Assembly: GCA_013396655.1 (NCBI GenBank)
Contig: WBMV01007501.1
Location: 620,001 to 684,000 of the forward strand
Origin: Campylorhamphus procurvoides
Taxonomy: Eukaryota > Chordata > Aves > Passeriformes > Dendrocolaptidae
Length of the DNA stretch: 64,000 nt
Direction of reading: 5' to 3'
Positions 11,838 to 25,242 of the stretch are shown piece by piece (positions within the stretch are counted from its first letter, which is position 1; each line of letters begins with the position of its first letter). The position numbers were made by a program, and so were the translations under genes. The notes beneath the pieces were generated by a model. The model saw only the letters and a list, made by a program, of their open reading frames with translations. It searched no databases and was not told the origin of the DNA.

Positions 11838-13300
11838 AGAGCCATTGGGGGTGGAAGGCAGCTCTAGGGATCAGCTAGTCTAACTCATTGCTCAGAGCAG
11901 GTTGCTAGTCAAATCCCTGCAACTAGAGCAGGTTGATCGGGGTTATGTCTCTTCAGGTTTGAATGTTGCCAAGGGTGGAGACACCACAGCCTTTCTGGAC
12001 AACTTGCTCCCATATTTGATCACTTCTCAGTTTCTTTTTCAATCTAAATTGAAGTTTCTGTATTTCAGTTTGTGGCCATTGCCTTGTTTCTTTTCACAGC
12101 TGAGAAGGATCTATCTGCCTCTTTCACCATCACGCATGTATACACATTGATGAGATACCTGCAAAGCCTTTTCTTCTACAAGCTGAACAGGCCCATCTCT
12201 TTCAGCCTCTCCTTGAGTAAGAGATGCTTTGATAACTTAATCATCTTTCTGGACACACTCCACCATGTCCAGGTTCCTCTGAATGGCAGCACAACCATCC
12301 AGTATATCAGTCACTCCTCCCAGCTGTAGATTATCAACACACGCTTGGTGAAGTTGCATGCTGTTCCATCATCCCAGTTCATTAATGAAGATGACAGAAG
12401 AGTATTGGCCCCAGCATTGATCCCTGGAGTAGATCACTAATGTCTGGCTACCAAATGGACTTTGTGCTGCTGAGCCCAGAATATCAGCCAGTTTGAATTC
12501 ACCTTACCAACTATTTATCTCGTCTGTACTTTATCAGTTTTCTGAAATAGTGTTATCAGACACAGAGTTGAAAGCCAGTCATTTCATCATATGAGGCTTG
12601 ATTTCCCCTATGTAAATTTATTTTTGACCATGGATTCCACTCCAGTGGAATTTCTGTCCTAAATACAGAAGACAATTTCCAGGATTAGTTGCTCCATCAC
12701 CTTCACAGGGATCAAGGGGAGGCCAACTGACTTCTGCAGTCCTCCAAATTTTCCTTGTCCTTCTTGAAGGAAGGAGTTATATTTACTCTGTTCTGGTCAT
12801 CAAGAATCTTCCCAAATTGCCATGACCTTTCAAAGATATTTGAAACTCATCTTGCAATGGTGTTGACCAACTCCCACAGCACTTGTCGGGTGCAACCCAT
12901 AAAGTCCTGTGGTTTTATATATATCCAGTTTGTTTAAATGTTCCCTAACCTAATTCTTGTCCAGACAAGGGTTTGTCTTCCTTGTTCCAGACTTTCTCAC
13001 TGCTCTTGGGCCTGAGATTCCTGAAGGCTGGTCTTAGCAGTACCAGGGAAGTGAAGCCGGCATTGAATACCTTGGTTCTGTAAATGTTGTTTGTCACTAG
13101 GGCCCATTCCCCATTAAGCAATGGGCTGATATTTTCCCCCAGTCTTCCTATTAACGTGAATGTGGAGTTCTTCTTATTTCTCTTCATGTCTGTCACCAGG
13201 TGCATCCCCAGGTGGGCTTTCCTAACACCGTCTCTACATGATTGGACGGTGTCTCCTCTTGGTTATAACAGTTTTCTTCTCTGCTGTTTTGAGGATCCTG
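11838..13300 (-). mobile_element. Long, old CR1 LINE, antisense, with ORF2 remnants
   Basis: Read on the minus strand this follows the CR1 ORF2 reverse transcriptase and 3' end over about 1.45 kb. At the left is the 3' end block (around 11860-12010). Next comes the C-terminal ORF2 region (around 12100-12260). It is followed by the RT-domain block around 12330-12740, and the part upstream of RT reaches about 13290. A minus-strand frame of 86 codons at 12945-13205 still resembles the pre-RT part of CR1 ORF2, including an N-rich lysine stretch and a PLL motif. Frames are broken many times, so it cannot encode an active enzyme. The high divergence points to an old insertion. The length is unusual, since most avian CR1 copies are a few hundred bases. 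Confidence 0.85.
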
Positions 13301-14457
13301 AGCCAGGTCTGCTATGGAACTAAGTCAATTCTGCTTATGTAAGGTCTTTATTTTGGTAATTCTATGCTTTTTTTTGCTGGTTGAGCATTCAAACCACTCC
13401 TGCTATACTCAAACATCAGACATTGACTAGTGTGTGCACTGATGTTTGTATTGTGAATGCCTTAGTGTGCTCAGATTTGGGTAGCATGCATGCAGCTCTT
13501 CCTGATGGGCAGCTGAAAACTTTTACACTTATGCAAAATAGGTTTAAAACTCACATTCGTAGCTTTTGTTATAGTTGTAAATAACTTCTGAGAAACAAAG
13601 TTTTTAGGTAGCATTATTATAGCTCTTGGGGGTCTCTCTGATAAGAAATACATGAACCCGTGCAGAGTGGGACACGTGCATCTGTACAGAGCCTGCCTAG
13701 AACGTGATGTGTGTGCCAAATAGGGCTACCACATCCCGAGCATCCTGAGCATAGGGCACTTACAACCAGAATAAATGATTTGTACTGTCACAGTATCCCT
13801 TTCACACTTGAACAAAGTTATTGGGCAAATGGAAAAGGGACGTATTTGGCTAATTCCTGATGTACAGAAGGTCCAGCCATGAGGAATCTGAAAAACAGAG
13901 CTTCGGATCTGACCTTTAACAACAGTCATGTTTGTCACTTACCTTGATGCCAGTAGGCAGCAACTATAAGTAATAACCAATACCGTGTTGACTTCAATGT
14001 AATAACATACCTAGTGTGATCCTCTGAATGTCAGAGCTGTCATGGTTTAGGCTGAAACCAACACAGAGCTAAAAAAACCCCCACAATTTCGTGTCTCCTT
14101 TAAAGTTCTTTTATGTGCTGGATTTGGATGGAAGCAGTTGTGTTCCTGCAGAAAGCCTGATAATGATCAGAATTGATAATGTCTTAGCATGATGATCTTT
14201 ACCTGTTTATGAATGACTCAGAACAGTGTTGAAAAATTGAAGTGGTTGGCAGTGATTTGTGAGCATTTATTAAGGCAAATCAGATAATTGCATTTAACAT
14301 CACAGATGGCTTGTATTTTCTAAAGTGCTTTTACTTCAGTGCAATAAGATGACTCAGAAGCTCCGTGGGATATTATGACCCTGATTTTTCATTGCCTCAC
14401 ACCTCATGTAGTGAAAGTCCCAGTGCAGAGGAGGTGCAGGTCCAGTATTGAAGGATT

Positions 14458-14482
14458 TTTTTACACTTTTACTGTGTAAAAA
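14458..14482. repeat. Small perfect hairpin (9-bp stem)
   Basis: TTTTTACAC and GTGTAAAAA are perfect reverse complements around a 7-base loop. It is short and AT-rich, so a chance origin is likely. Confidence 0.6.
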
Positions 14483-16560
14483 CCAACTGCTAGGAGCAAT
14501 GCAAAGCGTCACAGCCCAATCTTATGCTCACCCCTTTCTTACATGACTTTTCTTTATCAGTGTTATATTTTGAGATCATTTGTACAGCATTACTTTATGT
14601 TTTCCCTTTGTACTTTACATCCTTTTACTACCCAGAGGGACAAGGAAATTCATAACAATCCAACAGAACATTAAATTGTCCCTGGCATCCTGGAAAGAGC
14701 ACTTATTCCACATTCCTAAAGGTCTTCCAATTATTTCTGAACAGGCTATTTTGTTTTGCTTTTTAGTAGAAAGGGAATTCCACATGTATTCCAAGCACAG
14801 AAATTCAGAGTGATGTTCCATATGGGCAAACATAATGTCTGCTATTGCTTGGCAGAGGAGCAGCAGCATAGGTCTGCTTCCTCTTGGCAGGGAGCAGGAA
14901 GGGTAGGATTCACCTCACTGAACTTTATCTATCAAAGCGTCAAGCACTCAATAAACTGCATTTCCTAGAAGTCACCAAAGGAAGGAAAAGCAGCATCTGT
15001 TGAAGCTGCTTCTCTTCCTCTCTCCTGATGGCAGCAGTAGCTCAGGTGACCAATGAGCTTAAACACACAGGGGACTAGGTTCACAGAGAGAAATCTTACC
15101 TTCACTGTTTACACACTTTATTTCCACTTGTCCTTGAACAAAATAGTCACAAATAGCAAATGGGCACATACCTCTCTGGAGACCCAGCCTTAAAACTAAG
15201 GTTATTTCCTAGGAAGCTTTTTTTGCCATGATTGGAACACAGGAGAGCTGAAGAGACAGTGAAAACTACTGCTATTTGCAACAGCATCACAAAACTATAG
15301 TATTTCTGCAGTGAGGCACTGTTGTGTGCCAAGAAACATCACTCCAGAAACAGCATTACCCGGAGAATCTGAAATCGTCTCTGCTGGAGTCATGACAAAG
15401 AATGAATAGTTTCTCTCGCTGACATTTTCAGCACCTTACAGTGATCTCTAGGACAGGCTGACAATGGAGCTTGCAGCTAGTACGGACCTCTACCATGTGA
15501 GCTGTGGACTAGAAGCACTGACTGGAAGGAAGGTTGTGAATTACAAACAAACCACTGAGTATAGGCATGCACAGGTTTTGTCTATGCAAATGCATAGCTC
15601 AAGCTGCTGGTGCAGTGGGGATACATCATCTGGAATGACAACAAGTAATTAACGTTCTGTCCAGCCACTCTGCTAATCTAATCGCTCAGCACTGCTAATC
15701 AAATCACTCCAGTAGCTGGAGTGGTGTTTCCTGAATGCCAGTGCTCCTTAAAGCTAAGCTAAGCACAAATGAAGTCATTCACGTGTATTAAGTTAAACTA
15801 ATGATTGCAAATGAAGACAGGCTTTGAGAGTGCCAAATCGCAGTTCCTGCTTACTTGCACCCACAAAACATCCCAGGAGAGTGTATGGAGTTGTGTTAGA
15901 TTAGGTTTGAATAGAAGGAAGAGGAAGATCCGAATAAAATACCTAGCATGGTTCAGTTAACCCACAGTTTTGGAGAACAGAAATCTCTCTTCACACTGGC
16001 TGAATTGGCTGTATGTGAGTCTTGCTGTCGGTTCCAGTGGGGGGAGGTAAATAACCCAAATAATGTTTTGTATACTTATTTTCCTGTTCTAGCTGGAGAA
16101 AAGACCAGCTGGGGGACAAGCACATAGCTGTATGCCCAGCTTAGGCACTGCTGCTGGCCAAGCAGAAATTGGGATGTGAGAGGTGTTGGTTTCTGAGGGA
16201 GGAAATGCACCTTTCCCATTGTCATCCACCAGCAGAAGCAAAAAGCCCAGCTCTCTGAGATTCTTCTGAGCTGTCACTCTGGTTCTCTGTCCCCTTTTCA
16301 AGCTTCCCTGTGGCCAAAGAAGCCTGCTGTCTGTCTGTCTGCCCCAGAGTTATGTGGAGGTAAACATGGTTTATTTGGGGACAGGGGGTGGAGGATCCTT
16401 CAGTGTTGTTAGTGAGAGAACATAAAATTGCTCCATTTCCATCTATACAACCATAAACCCTCCCATAATCCCCTGACATTTTGCCTATTTAACCCAGTAT
16501 TTTACAGTAATTGCAAAACTCCATTCCATTGTAAAATGAGATTTTTCCACCCCAAAGATA

Positions 16561-16592
16561 AGCACAAAATAAGTTGTAAGTTATTTTGTGCT
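16561..16592. repeat. Perfect hairpin (12-bp stem, 8-base loop)
   Basis: AGCACAAAATAA at 16561-16572 pairs perfectly with TTATTTTGTGCT at 16581-16592, with GTTGTAAG as loop. No flanking element explains it. It may be the relic of a small inverted-repeat transposon or a chance palindrome. Confidence 0.75.
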
Positions 16593-19500
16593 CATCTTGG
16601 CAAGTGTCTTTTCATGAGCTGCTGAGAAACCTTGGAGAAAAGAAGAGAAGAGTGGGGAAAAAAGGAAATTATGGAATTCAGCAGTGCCAAACAGCACTAT
16701 AGGCTGAGTACATTACTTAAGTGCCCATGCAGACATTATGCAGCTGTACCAAACTGGGTGCAGGGGTCCCCGAGTGGCCTGCTCTGACACCTTGCAATGG
16801 AGAAGCTCTGAAGCGTGCAGTAAGCCCAGAAATGGAAGTAACGTTTGTGGCTCTGGTGCGTAGATGTTCCAGCATCAATTCAGCTGTCTAAACACAAGTG
16901 TCTGGTGCCCTTTGAGATTCTTTCAGTGACATCTCTGACAGTCCTTGTGGTGGACTTTCCATCACGATCCAGCTTCCCAGTGAGCAGCAGAAGCTGTGTG
17001 ACTGTCATCCTGGGCCCTGGGGCAGAGGCTCCACCCAGCATTTGTGTACTTACCGTTTGTTGTCCCAGCTGCACGGAAATGCCTGCCAGGAATAACAGAG
17101 AGCTGGGAACAGCTCAGCCCTCTCTTCCTCATCCTCATGTGGAAGGTGCTGGTAGCCTAAAGGCTTGTCAGCCTGCGCTCCACCTGGTGCACACTGCAGA
17201 GGAGCTAAGGGCAACCCACATCCCCAGCATGAGTTTGGTCTCAGGCAATACATTCCATGAGGATGTGCACCAGCAAGGCCCACTGGAGGTCACAGCGCAC
17301 AGGGGCACCGTTCTGACCCACAAGCAGCCCTGGTGAATGCATTCTGAGCATGGGTATGGAGACCAGGAGCAAACTGCAGTCATGGGAATGCTCTTGGTTC
17401 AACTCGTGCCTTTGAGGGAATTGTATCCTGAGCCGGTCGGTGTTATTGGCATGACTTTTGAGGGCAATAAGCAACTATACTCTGAGCCCAATGGCTTTCA
17501 CAGCATTATTTGTCCATAATGACAGGCAAAAGTGGTCTTGAACTTTGTGTCTTACAGGTGCCTTACAGGTGAGAAATCTGTGTTTTTTCCTAAGATTGCT
17601 ACTGGAAGTTATTTTTAGGAGTGCAAATTGTAATGACTTCATTATTTTTAACACACAACATGAAAGCAAAGCACAATCTTTTAGTTATGCTTTTATTTTT
17701 CCACTTTATTGCCTTTTTTCCCTAGTGTGAACACATCTGTTTTGCAAGCTTATAGAAGCAGAAATCTGAGTTTGTGACAAAACTACAGATTCCACATATG
17801 ACTTTTTCACCCTTTTCCCAAATAAGAGTGAAAAGATTTTGTAAAACACAGCAGCTTTGTAAGGGGTTTAATGTTTCTTTTTCCTCTCTACTGCTCTGAA
17901 AGATCTTTCCGAAGAGTTTTGTTTTAATTGAGTCTGGAAACCTTCCACTTTTAATGAGAACTTACTGACACCTAATTGCCATCTGCCTCCTTCAGTTTCT
18001 CTCATAAGACTGCTTCATGTTTCCTTTGTGCTCTGAGCTGCTCCTCTGTAACTGCTGCAGTTTGTACTCCAAGTGAATTCTTAAATCTTCATAATATAAG
18101 TTTTAAGTCCTTTATTCTGTATTTCACCTCTGCCTCTTCCAGAACTACGCTAGAAAGCTTTTAGAGATAAATACTTATTAGCTGCAGAATGTAGATGCAA
18201 GATTCCTACCACAACATAGGTGATGCTTGCCAGTGTATCTGTTTTACAAGTGCCTTTTCTTATCTGATGGCACTGTATCAGAAAGGCAAAGCAGTACACA
18301 GCAATATGGTGTGAGAAAAGTACTGCAAATCTCACCATCGAGGAAATACACAGTGTCTTCCACAAAATTAAATGTACCCTTTTGTTGTGCAAAGTCTTGC
18401 CTTTAGTAAGGCCTCTGAAAGAGCTATCACTACTGTTTTGTGGTGACCTTCTGCCCCGTGGTGAGTTCACCCCATGTCAGAAGCAAGGAATCTTTCACTG
18501 ACTGAGGGCAGAATAGGCTTTCAAAAATGTTTGGCAAACTACATCTTAACATGCGTCTTACTGTTTTGCTATAAAAGGCTTTATAGAAAGTCTCCAGTGA
18601 AGAGTTTCCTGCTTTCCTGCAGTTAATTCCTTTCAAAATTTTACTGACATTTTCAGGTTCTCTGGTTTGCCTGAAGGTAAGCTTACAGTTGTGCCCTGCA
18701 TCATGCTTTTTTTCATTAAGAAGAAGTTCAAATCCCAAGATGATGAATTGTGATCCTTGGTGAGTTGTTGATTCTCTGAGATTTTCTTCCTGGCTGAAAA
18801 CAGCAGAAAGAAAAGTGAGCTATAGTAGCAGGTGAAACTTGTGACATTCGTGCTATTTCTGGTCATTTGCTTTGAGGGGTAGAGCAGAGCAGCAGTCAAG
18901 TGGTGCATCAGGCATGGACCCATCATGTCAAATGTGCCTTGATGGAGCCCCTGAGGACGGAAAGTTGGTAGATTGGTCACTGCTGTCTTCTTAGGAACTC
19001 TGGGAATAATTATTTCATATTAATTCAAACTAGACCATCCAATATACAATCTACTGTCAGGTTTTTCTTCTGAAAATGAGTTGAGGTTTAGCATGAGCTA
19101 ATTTATATATTTTGTGTATCAATTTAATGGAGTAACAGGATAGTGAGTAACTTACACTGCACAACTGCATTTGGCGCATATTCATTTGCACTCTCAGATT
19201 AAGGTGTTTAGGGTTGTTAGGCCATCTTGTCAGAAAGCCACTTCACTTCTGTGGAATCAGATGTGATAAAGACTCTCCCTCAAATAATTGCACCAACAAT
19301 GCCAGTACTGTCAAAAATTACCCATCATTGTCCAGACACCTAGTAAAAATAAAGGTGGGTGAAACATCTATCCTGTGTTCAATTTCTGATGTGTTGGGGT
19401 TTTTTTCTATGTCAGTGAAAATCAGAATTTATGCCTGTAAAGTCAAGTTATCTCACTGACCATTAGGCATTTTTTATCTCTGCACTTTTGAATCCCTCTG

Positions 19501-20410
19501 TTGTTCACAAAAAAAATTAGTCTGTATACTGGTTGCATCTATGGCTTGAGGGGTAGTTTCTCTATTTTTATGTACACAGGTCTTTCAAGAGCAATATACT
19601 CCCTCTTGGTTTTATCAAGTGCTCTTGCCTCAAATATAGTGGCCTTACTATTATCTGAAAGGGCTTAAGTAAGCAGAGCTCGGACTTCATATTCTGAGGC
19701 ATCAGGAATCAGAGCTGCAGTTACGCAAAATGAAATAAGGTCTGTGTTGTGCTACTTATGATCCAAGATTTCACTGTTTCTGTGGATTTCTGCAGGGTCT
19801 GCCCAGGGCATGCTTGAAATTCTCTGAAGTGGTGCTGATCTACACCTCAAGCAGCAATGAGGACAAAATTTCTCTAAAAAATGCATGAAATAAGCCTGCC
19901 TGTCATTTTTCTGACAGTTCTAAATTTTGATACCTGCAAACTGTTTGTTTGTAATGTCAAGATTACATTGTAATGGTGGAAAAGTTACATTCGTAAGAAA
20001 AAATTACTCTCTCCACATGAAGTGTCATCTGGCAAAGTTCAGCTTCTGGCCTGCTGAGTTGGTGCAGGATAAGATAATTGGTGACTCTACCGCTTGTTCT
20101 TCCATATTCCTTATGAGTAAACAAAATAAAATAAAATCCAAGCAATACTGGATTTTGGACAAGTTAATGAAAAACATGGACACCATTTCTGAGAAGCACT
20201 CAAACAATTGTGCCAAAAGGCTGTGCAATGAGTTAAATTTGTAATCTTGTCTGTGGACAAATAGGAAACACAGCTTTTGTGTAAAGTCAGGAATTTATGT
20301 TTTTACAATAGAAACCTTAATAAAGTCTTCCCAGAATCACTATTGTCCCAGATTTGATTATTGCAGAAAAAGAAAGGAGGACTACTGAAAAACTAATATT
20401 TTACACAGAA

Positions 20411-20430
20411 GTAGTAGTAATAATAATAAT
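20411..20430. repeat. Short triplet microsatellite (GTA/ATA)
   Basis: A short run of GTAGTA followed by several ATA/AAT triplets. No other significance is apparent. Confidence 0.7.
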
Positions 20431-23400
20431 TTAATGCTGTTTAAATTGTTATATACACATTGCCCAGTTCCTACCCCATTTTTGGGGTGTTACGCTTGCC
20501 CTTCTGCTGTCTCTCAGATCTCTGGGTTCTGTCTGGTGCTTGTGAGGGTGTTACAGTGAAGCATCAGCATCTGGAGTCCTTTGCCATTAACGCCATTTTA
20601 TCTCCGTGTTCCTCATTCAATCTGAAATATATTTTTGTCCTGTAGAGTTCCACAAATACCCCTCCTGGCCCTGCTATCTCTACAGCACTGAACCCTCTTG
20701 GTCACAGAAGCCTCATCAGAGGTGCTCTGTGACTTTGTTGTCATCACAGACCATATTTTGTCAGGACAAGATTCAGTTTCTTCTAAAACATGACAAAAGT
20801 TTCTGTGATTGATCATCTCTCGCTGTAAATGATTGTTGAAGTAACTTCTTGTCACGTGGGATTAGATTATGCTAAATTTTACCTCTGTGAACAAATCCTT
20901 CAGCAGAATTTCCTTCATCTGTGACTCTCATAATAAATGGCTGGACTCCACACTGCATTAACATCTGGTGGTAACGAGGAACAGTTCCCATTATGTATTT
21001 GCATATTTATTGTGGTAGTCCTGGACTTGCATGCTCTTCTGGTAAAGAATTCAGCAAGTATACAAATCTTACCCATAGTCCCATCTACATGCAAACAACT
21101 ACTCTCAGGAATTTCGTCTTCAGATAACAAACTATACAGAAGCTGGACAAGTTTTAAACATTCCAAGTAAGAAGTTTTGTGTTTATGGGAAGTAAATAAT
21201 TTGCATCCAGTGCTACTTAAACAGACTTCTTTTCTGCCTGATGACACAACAGAAACACTGACATGGTGTTGTGCCTTCATTGCATTTGATATTGTTTCTG
21301 TAAAATGCCAAACATTAAACATTAACTGATTGTGTCACCCAAACAAAAGGAAGAACTGTTTTTTCATGAGTTTCCCATCAAACTTACTTCACAAGAATGT
21401 AAGTCATATAAAGAGGTTTTCTGAGATGCGAGCAGCACTCTGGTTCCTGCTGTGCCTCTGCCCTTCCCAGAGGTTCCCAGGGGTTGTGTCTGCAGTACTA
21501 TGATTTTCTCTTGCCGTACTGTAAGCCATGTTTGTACTGCTTCTACAGCTCGAACAGTGGTGAGCTGTGCATCATCTTGGTCTAGATGGCAATAACTATG
21601 CCCTTCTTCAATGCCAGGTCTTGTTCAAGCAGTACGAGCTCTCTGCAGCAAAGTTTAGATGTTCTTCTACAAGCAAGTCTTTCAGTGTGCCGCATTTGCA
21701 AGCTCATCTGTGACCACCACTTGCCATAAAGCAGCAATGTATGAAACAGCAGGTTCTCTAAGAGCACCAATGCTGTATCACATTTATAATGAACAAAAGG
21801 ACTTGAAGCCTCTTTCCTGTATTTCAGCTCAATGCATAAATAGAACGGGTCTTCTTTGATGAAAGATTTATGTTATGTATTGTAAGTATCTATTTTTCAA
21901 ACGTTCATGAATTCAAGGATTTCTCAGGCTTCAGAGAAATGGGACATATGGACTTAAAATTTACACTGATGTTCTTTTCGCTGAATCATGGAGCATCTCG
22001 AGTGAAGGTAAATTCAGGTTTTGCAGTGCTTCTTCTAGATGCATAAAAATACTGATGTAACATTGTCACAGCAGTTGCATGATAGAAAGAGTCTAAGCAC
22101 ACAGAGACAGGGCAGCCAGGAGGAAAGGTCTGTCCTTCCCCCTCTGCCCAAGGGTGCCTGGTCAATGCACTCCACAATAGGGTAACATGAATGGCATCTT
22201 TTGTTTGCTAGATAAGTGTTTTCCACCACATAGAACTGGAGCTGCTGAGCTATCTTCTCTTTGTAGATTATGTGATTTATATTTCTGGTGGCATCTCTTA
22301 GAAGGCTATAGTAAAACATGAAGTAACAAAGGCTTTGATCCTCCTGCAAGAGGATACTTGGCTCTCTCCAAGAAGCTGGATGAGCCTAGACAACATTTAC
22401 TTCCATCCTTTGATCTGAAGGATGCTGCTTGTTAGTGAAGGCAGCTGATCCTAATAATAGAAGGGCTCTCATTTGCTATTCTTTCACATTCACACTCCTT
22501 CTCCAGAAAGGAGGAGAGGGTGGAAACATTGGGAGCATTGAACCACAAAGTGCTTGCTGGGCTGCAGTATCTGTGGAAGGTATTTGCCAAGAGGGGTGAA
22601 GGAGCATCTTTTCATCTTGCTCCCTGTATAATGAGGGAGAAACGGAAAGGGGAATTTCATTGAACAATTATACAGGTGGGTGCAGACCATGCTTACTCCT
22701 TACTTAGTAGAGAAATGAAAAAGGTCAAGAAATGCAGAATTTCAGAGCAGGTATGGTTGACTGAACAAGACGGGTTGGGGAACAGGAAAATAGAAAACTC
22801 TTGTTTGACCTCTGCCAACTCTTTTTGCTAATGTCTGTATTTACATTTACTGCTGGATTGTTGCCAGTCCCTCAGTGAGTTGTCATTGAGGATCTGTATG
22901 ACATCACTCTGCATCAATTTTTAGTATGTTTGGATATAATCCACTTTTTCAGCTATGTATCGAAAATCTAAGCCTGTTGGCCTTATCTAGAAATGACAGA
23001 GTTGGCTTTTTTTGTTTTGTTTTTTAGAGACAGCCATCTGTCTATCTCAAGCTTATTCAGAATTCCCACAGGCAATGTATTTTTAACTATTTCAACTGTA
23101 GTTGTATCAACTGTTTTGCAATTATTACCTAGAAGCTCTTCCCTGTTGTATCAACATCTCCTTTTCTAGTCTCTTTTTAGAGAGATCATCATCTTGTTCC
23201 TGTCACCTAGAGGAAGAATTTTCAATGTATTATTTGCTGAGGAGCAAAACTAAATGTTTGTAAAGCTATTTTTTCATGTCGTGCTTCTACCTACTGCTGC
23301 CTAAATATCCTGTCCAAGTAAAAGGTATAAGCACATTTCTTCCTCAGCAAACTCTCTCCTTTGTTATAACTCAGTGAAAAGCATTTGTTTTATATTCATA

Positions 23401-24823
23401 GTCCCTATGAATCTATACAATTAGTTCTCATTTTCTCTGAACATTTAAATTAGGAAAATAAAATGTAAATGAATTACAGATAAGTCAAATAAAATGACCT
23501 GCTGCTGCTGGCCCTGATTCCACATAATAAAGTATTCTCAGTTAGCTAAGTAACCTGAGGATTTTATTTAGTGGACATCACTTTTTATATCTGTATTCCT
23601 TTGTGTCTGACACAGTGTTTTCCACAAATGCTTAATAACTTCCTTTAATAGCATATAATTGCGCTCTGAAGTCACATGAGTTTGTCTTCCATCTCAGCCT
23701 CAGCAAATACTACATTTTCCTACTGAGACCATATAAAGATAAAGACTGAAAGTCATCTACACAATCCAGCATCTAATTTCCATTCATCTTTCACTTAAGG
23801 AAAGGCATACACTGTTTTTATTCAAGAAAACACAGTTTTCAGGAAGGCTAATACCTTTTTCTCAGACTCTGAATAAAAATTACTTTGGGAATACTCCATG
23901 GCAACATTTGTAATGAGAAGTGAATTTTTGGAGTAGAAATAATTTTAATTACATTTGGTTTTCTCCAGAGATTCAGATTGTCCTGTCTTTGAGATAATCT
24001 AATATATTTTGTGCCATAGGGCTCTGAATATATTTTGCTACGTTATTAAGACCATTATTTAGTTTAATACTGCAGTAACTATGAGCTGGATTGGCCCATT
24101 CCCTGCAGAAGTTAATAAGATATAGAACCAGGCAAATATTGCAAAGTTGCCTTCACAGAGTTCTCTGTAAATCTCCCCCTTTAGGCAGTAGGATTTACAT
24201 GAATATGGGATTGGCAGAGCATATGACCTCCTGCTGATAAAAGGAATGTAAGATTCAGAGAAAATCTGTGCTCCTGCATTCTCTAGGAAAAATTTGCATG
24301 GACTCCTAGGGAAACAGAAGTTCGCCTTCTCCTGTAGGTAGAAGATGCTGTATTCTATAGAACAGGCTTTTGTAAACCCCAAGCATTCATTTACTGGAAT
24401 GAAAATTTAGGAGTATAAAACATTACAGGAGGGCAAAGATACTGAATTTTATCCAGCTGGTTGGTCCTGTAATGCTGCCAACGCATATTAGCAATTTCTA
24501 AAATAAGTAGGACTGGGACATCTGTCCTCTCAATTGTCCACCTCAGTAATAATGCCATGAGCATTGTGACCAGTTTTGTTAACCTTTCTAATATTGTTTC
24601 TCTCACTAATCATATCAGCAAGTATGTGCATGGATATAGCCCACAGTAGTAATTAAAGCTGTGAAGCTTCTTGGCATGCAACTAGCTTAACTGGTACCAT
24701 CTCACTGCACTCATCTGGCATATGGCTATAGGTTCATACTAAGTATTAATGCAGGTTTGGAGGCAACAAACAACTGGATTCTATAAAAAAAATAAAGAAC
24801 GGAAGGTGCCTAGTGTGGCAAGC

Positions 24824-25240
24824 TATCCTGGTTCCAGCTAGGACAGAGTTCATTTTTTGTGGTAGCTGGTACAGTGCTGTGTTTTGGATTCAATAATATT
24901 GGAATAATGTTGGTAACACATTGATGTTTTGGTTATTGCTAAATAATGCTTGCCCTGAGTTAAGGACTTTTCAGAGTCTCATGTGCTGCCTGTGAGGAGC
25001 TGTACCAGAAGCTGGGACTGCTGACCTGAACTGGCCAAAAGGGATGTTCCATATAATAGAATGTCATGCCCAGTATGTAAACTGGGGGAGTTACCTGGAA
25101 GAGGCCAATCCCAGGCATCAGGCACAGGGACAGGTGGGGGACTATATCACACTTCACTTATGTTTCTTGGGTTGCAATTAAATACAATTATTGTTAATAG
25201 TAGTATCATTGCTATTATTATCTTTTTATTTTTCAACTGT
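24824..25240 (+). mobile_element. LTR fragment of an endogenous retrovirus (5' part)
   Basis: The sequence starts with a block like 'tcctggttccagctaggaca' and continues through recognisable LTR segments: the repeated phrase around TGCTAAATAATGCTTG, the segment TCAGAGTCTCATGTGCTGCC, and the GATGTTCCATATAATA stretch. It ends in a T/A-rich run near 25190-25235. This is the family seen again at 41.75 kb. From memory it resembles songbird LTRs classed as ERV-L. It is non-coding LTR only; no gag, pol or env frame is present next to it. Confidence 0.7.
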
Positions 25241-25242
25241 AA

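Larger units (their letters stand above)
13301..24820. other. Unique DNA, no gene recognised
   Basis: These 11.5 kb show no recognisable exon or RNA gene. A 163-codon frame at 16845-17336 lies in a locally GC-richer patch that is also open in several minus-strand frames, and it matches no family I know. Minor features are a 9-bp perfect hairpin at 14458-14482, a 12-bp hairpin at 16561-16592, a short GTCT run near 16328-16342 and a short GTA/ATA triplet run at 20411-20430. At 14042 a string 'tgtcatggtttaggctgaaacc' begins like some avian LTR ends, but I could not follow it further. A block near 22830-23480 may be a very old LINE fragment. Confidence 0.5.

Noticed and set aside
14042..14070. 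Possible LTR start (tgtcatggtttaggctg)
   Set aside because: The following sequence could not be followed into any LTR body.
16755..16785. String 'caggggtccccgagtgg' like an hAT end
   Set aside because: Isolated match with no partner terminus.
16845..17336. 163-codon plus-strand frame
   Set aside because: No recognisable domain, and overlapping frames are open on the minus strand in the same GC-richer patch.
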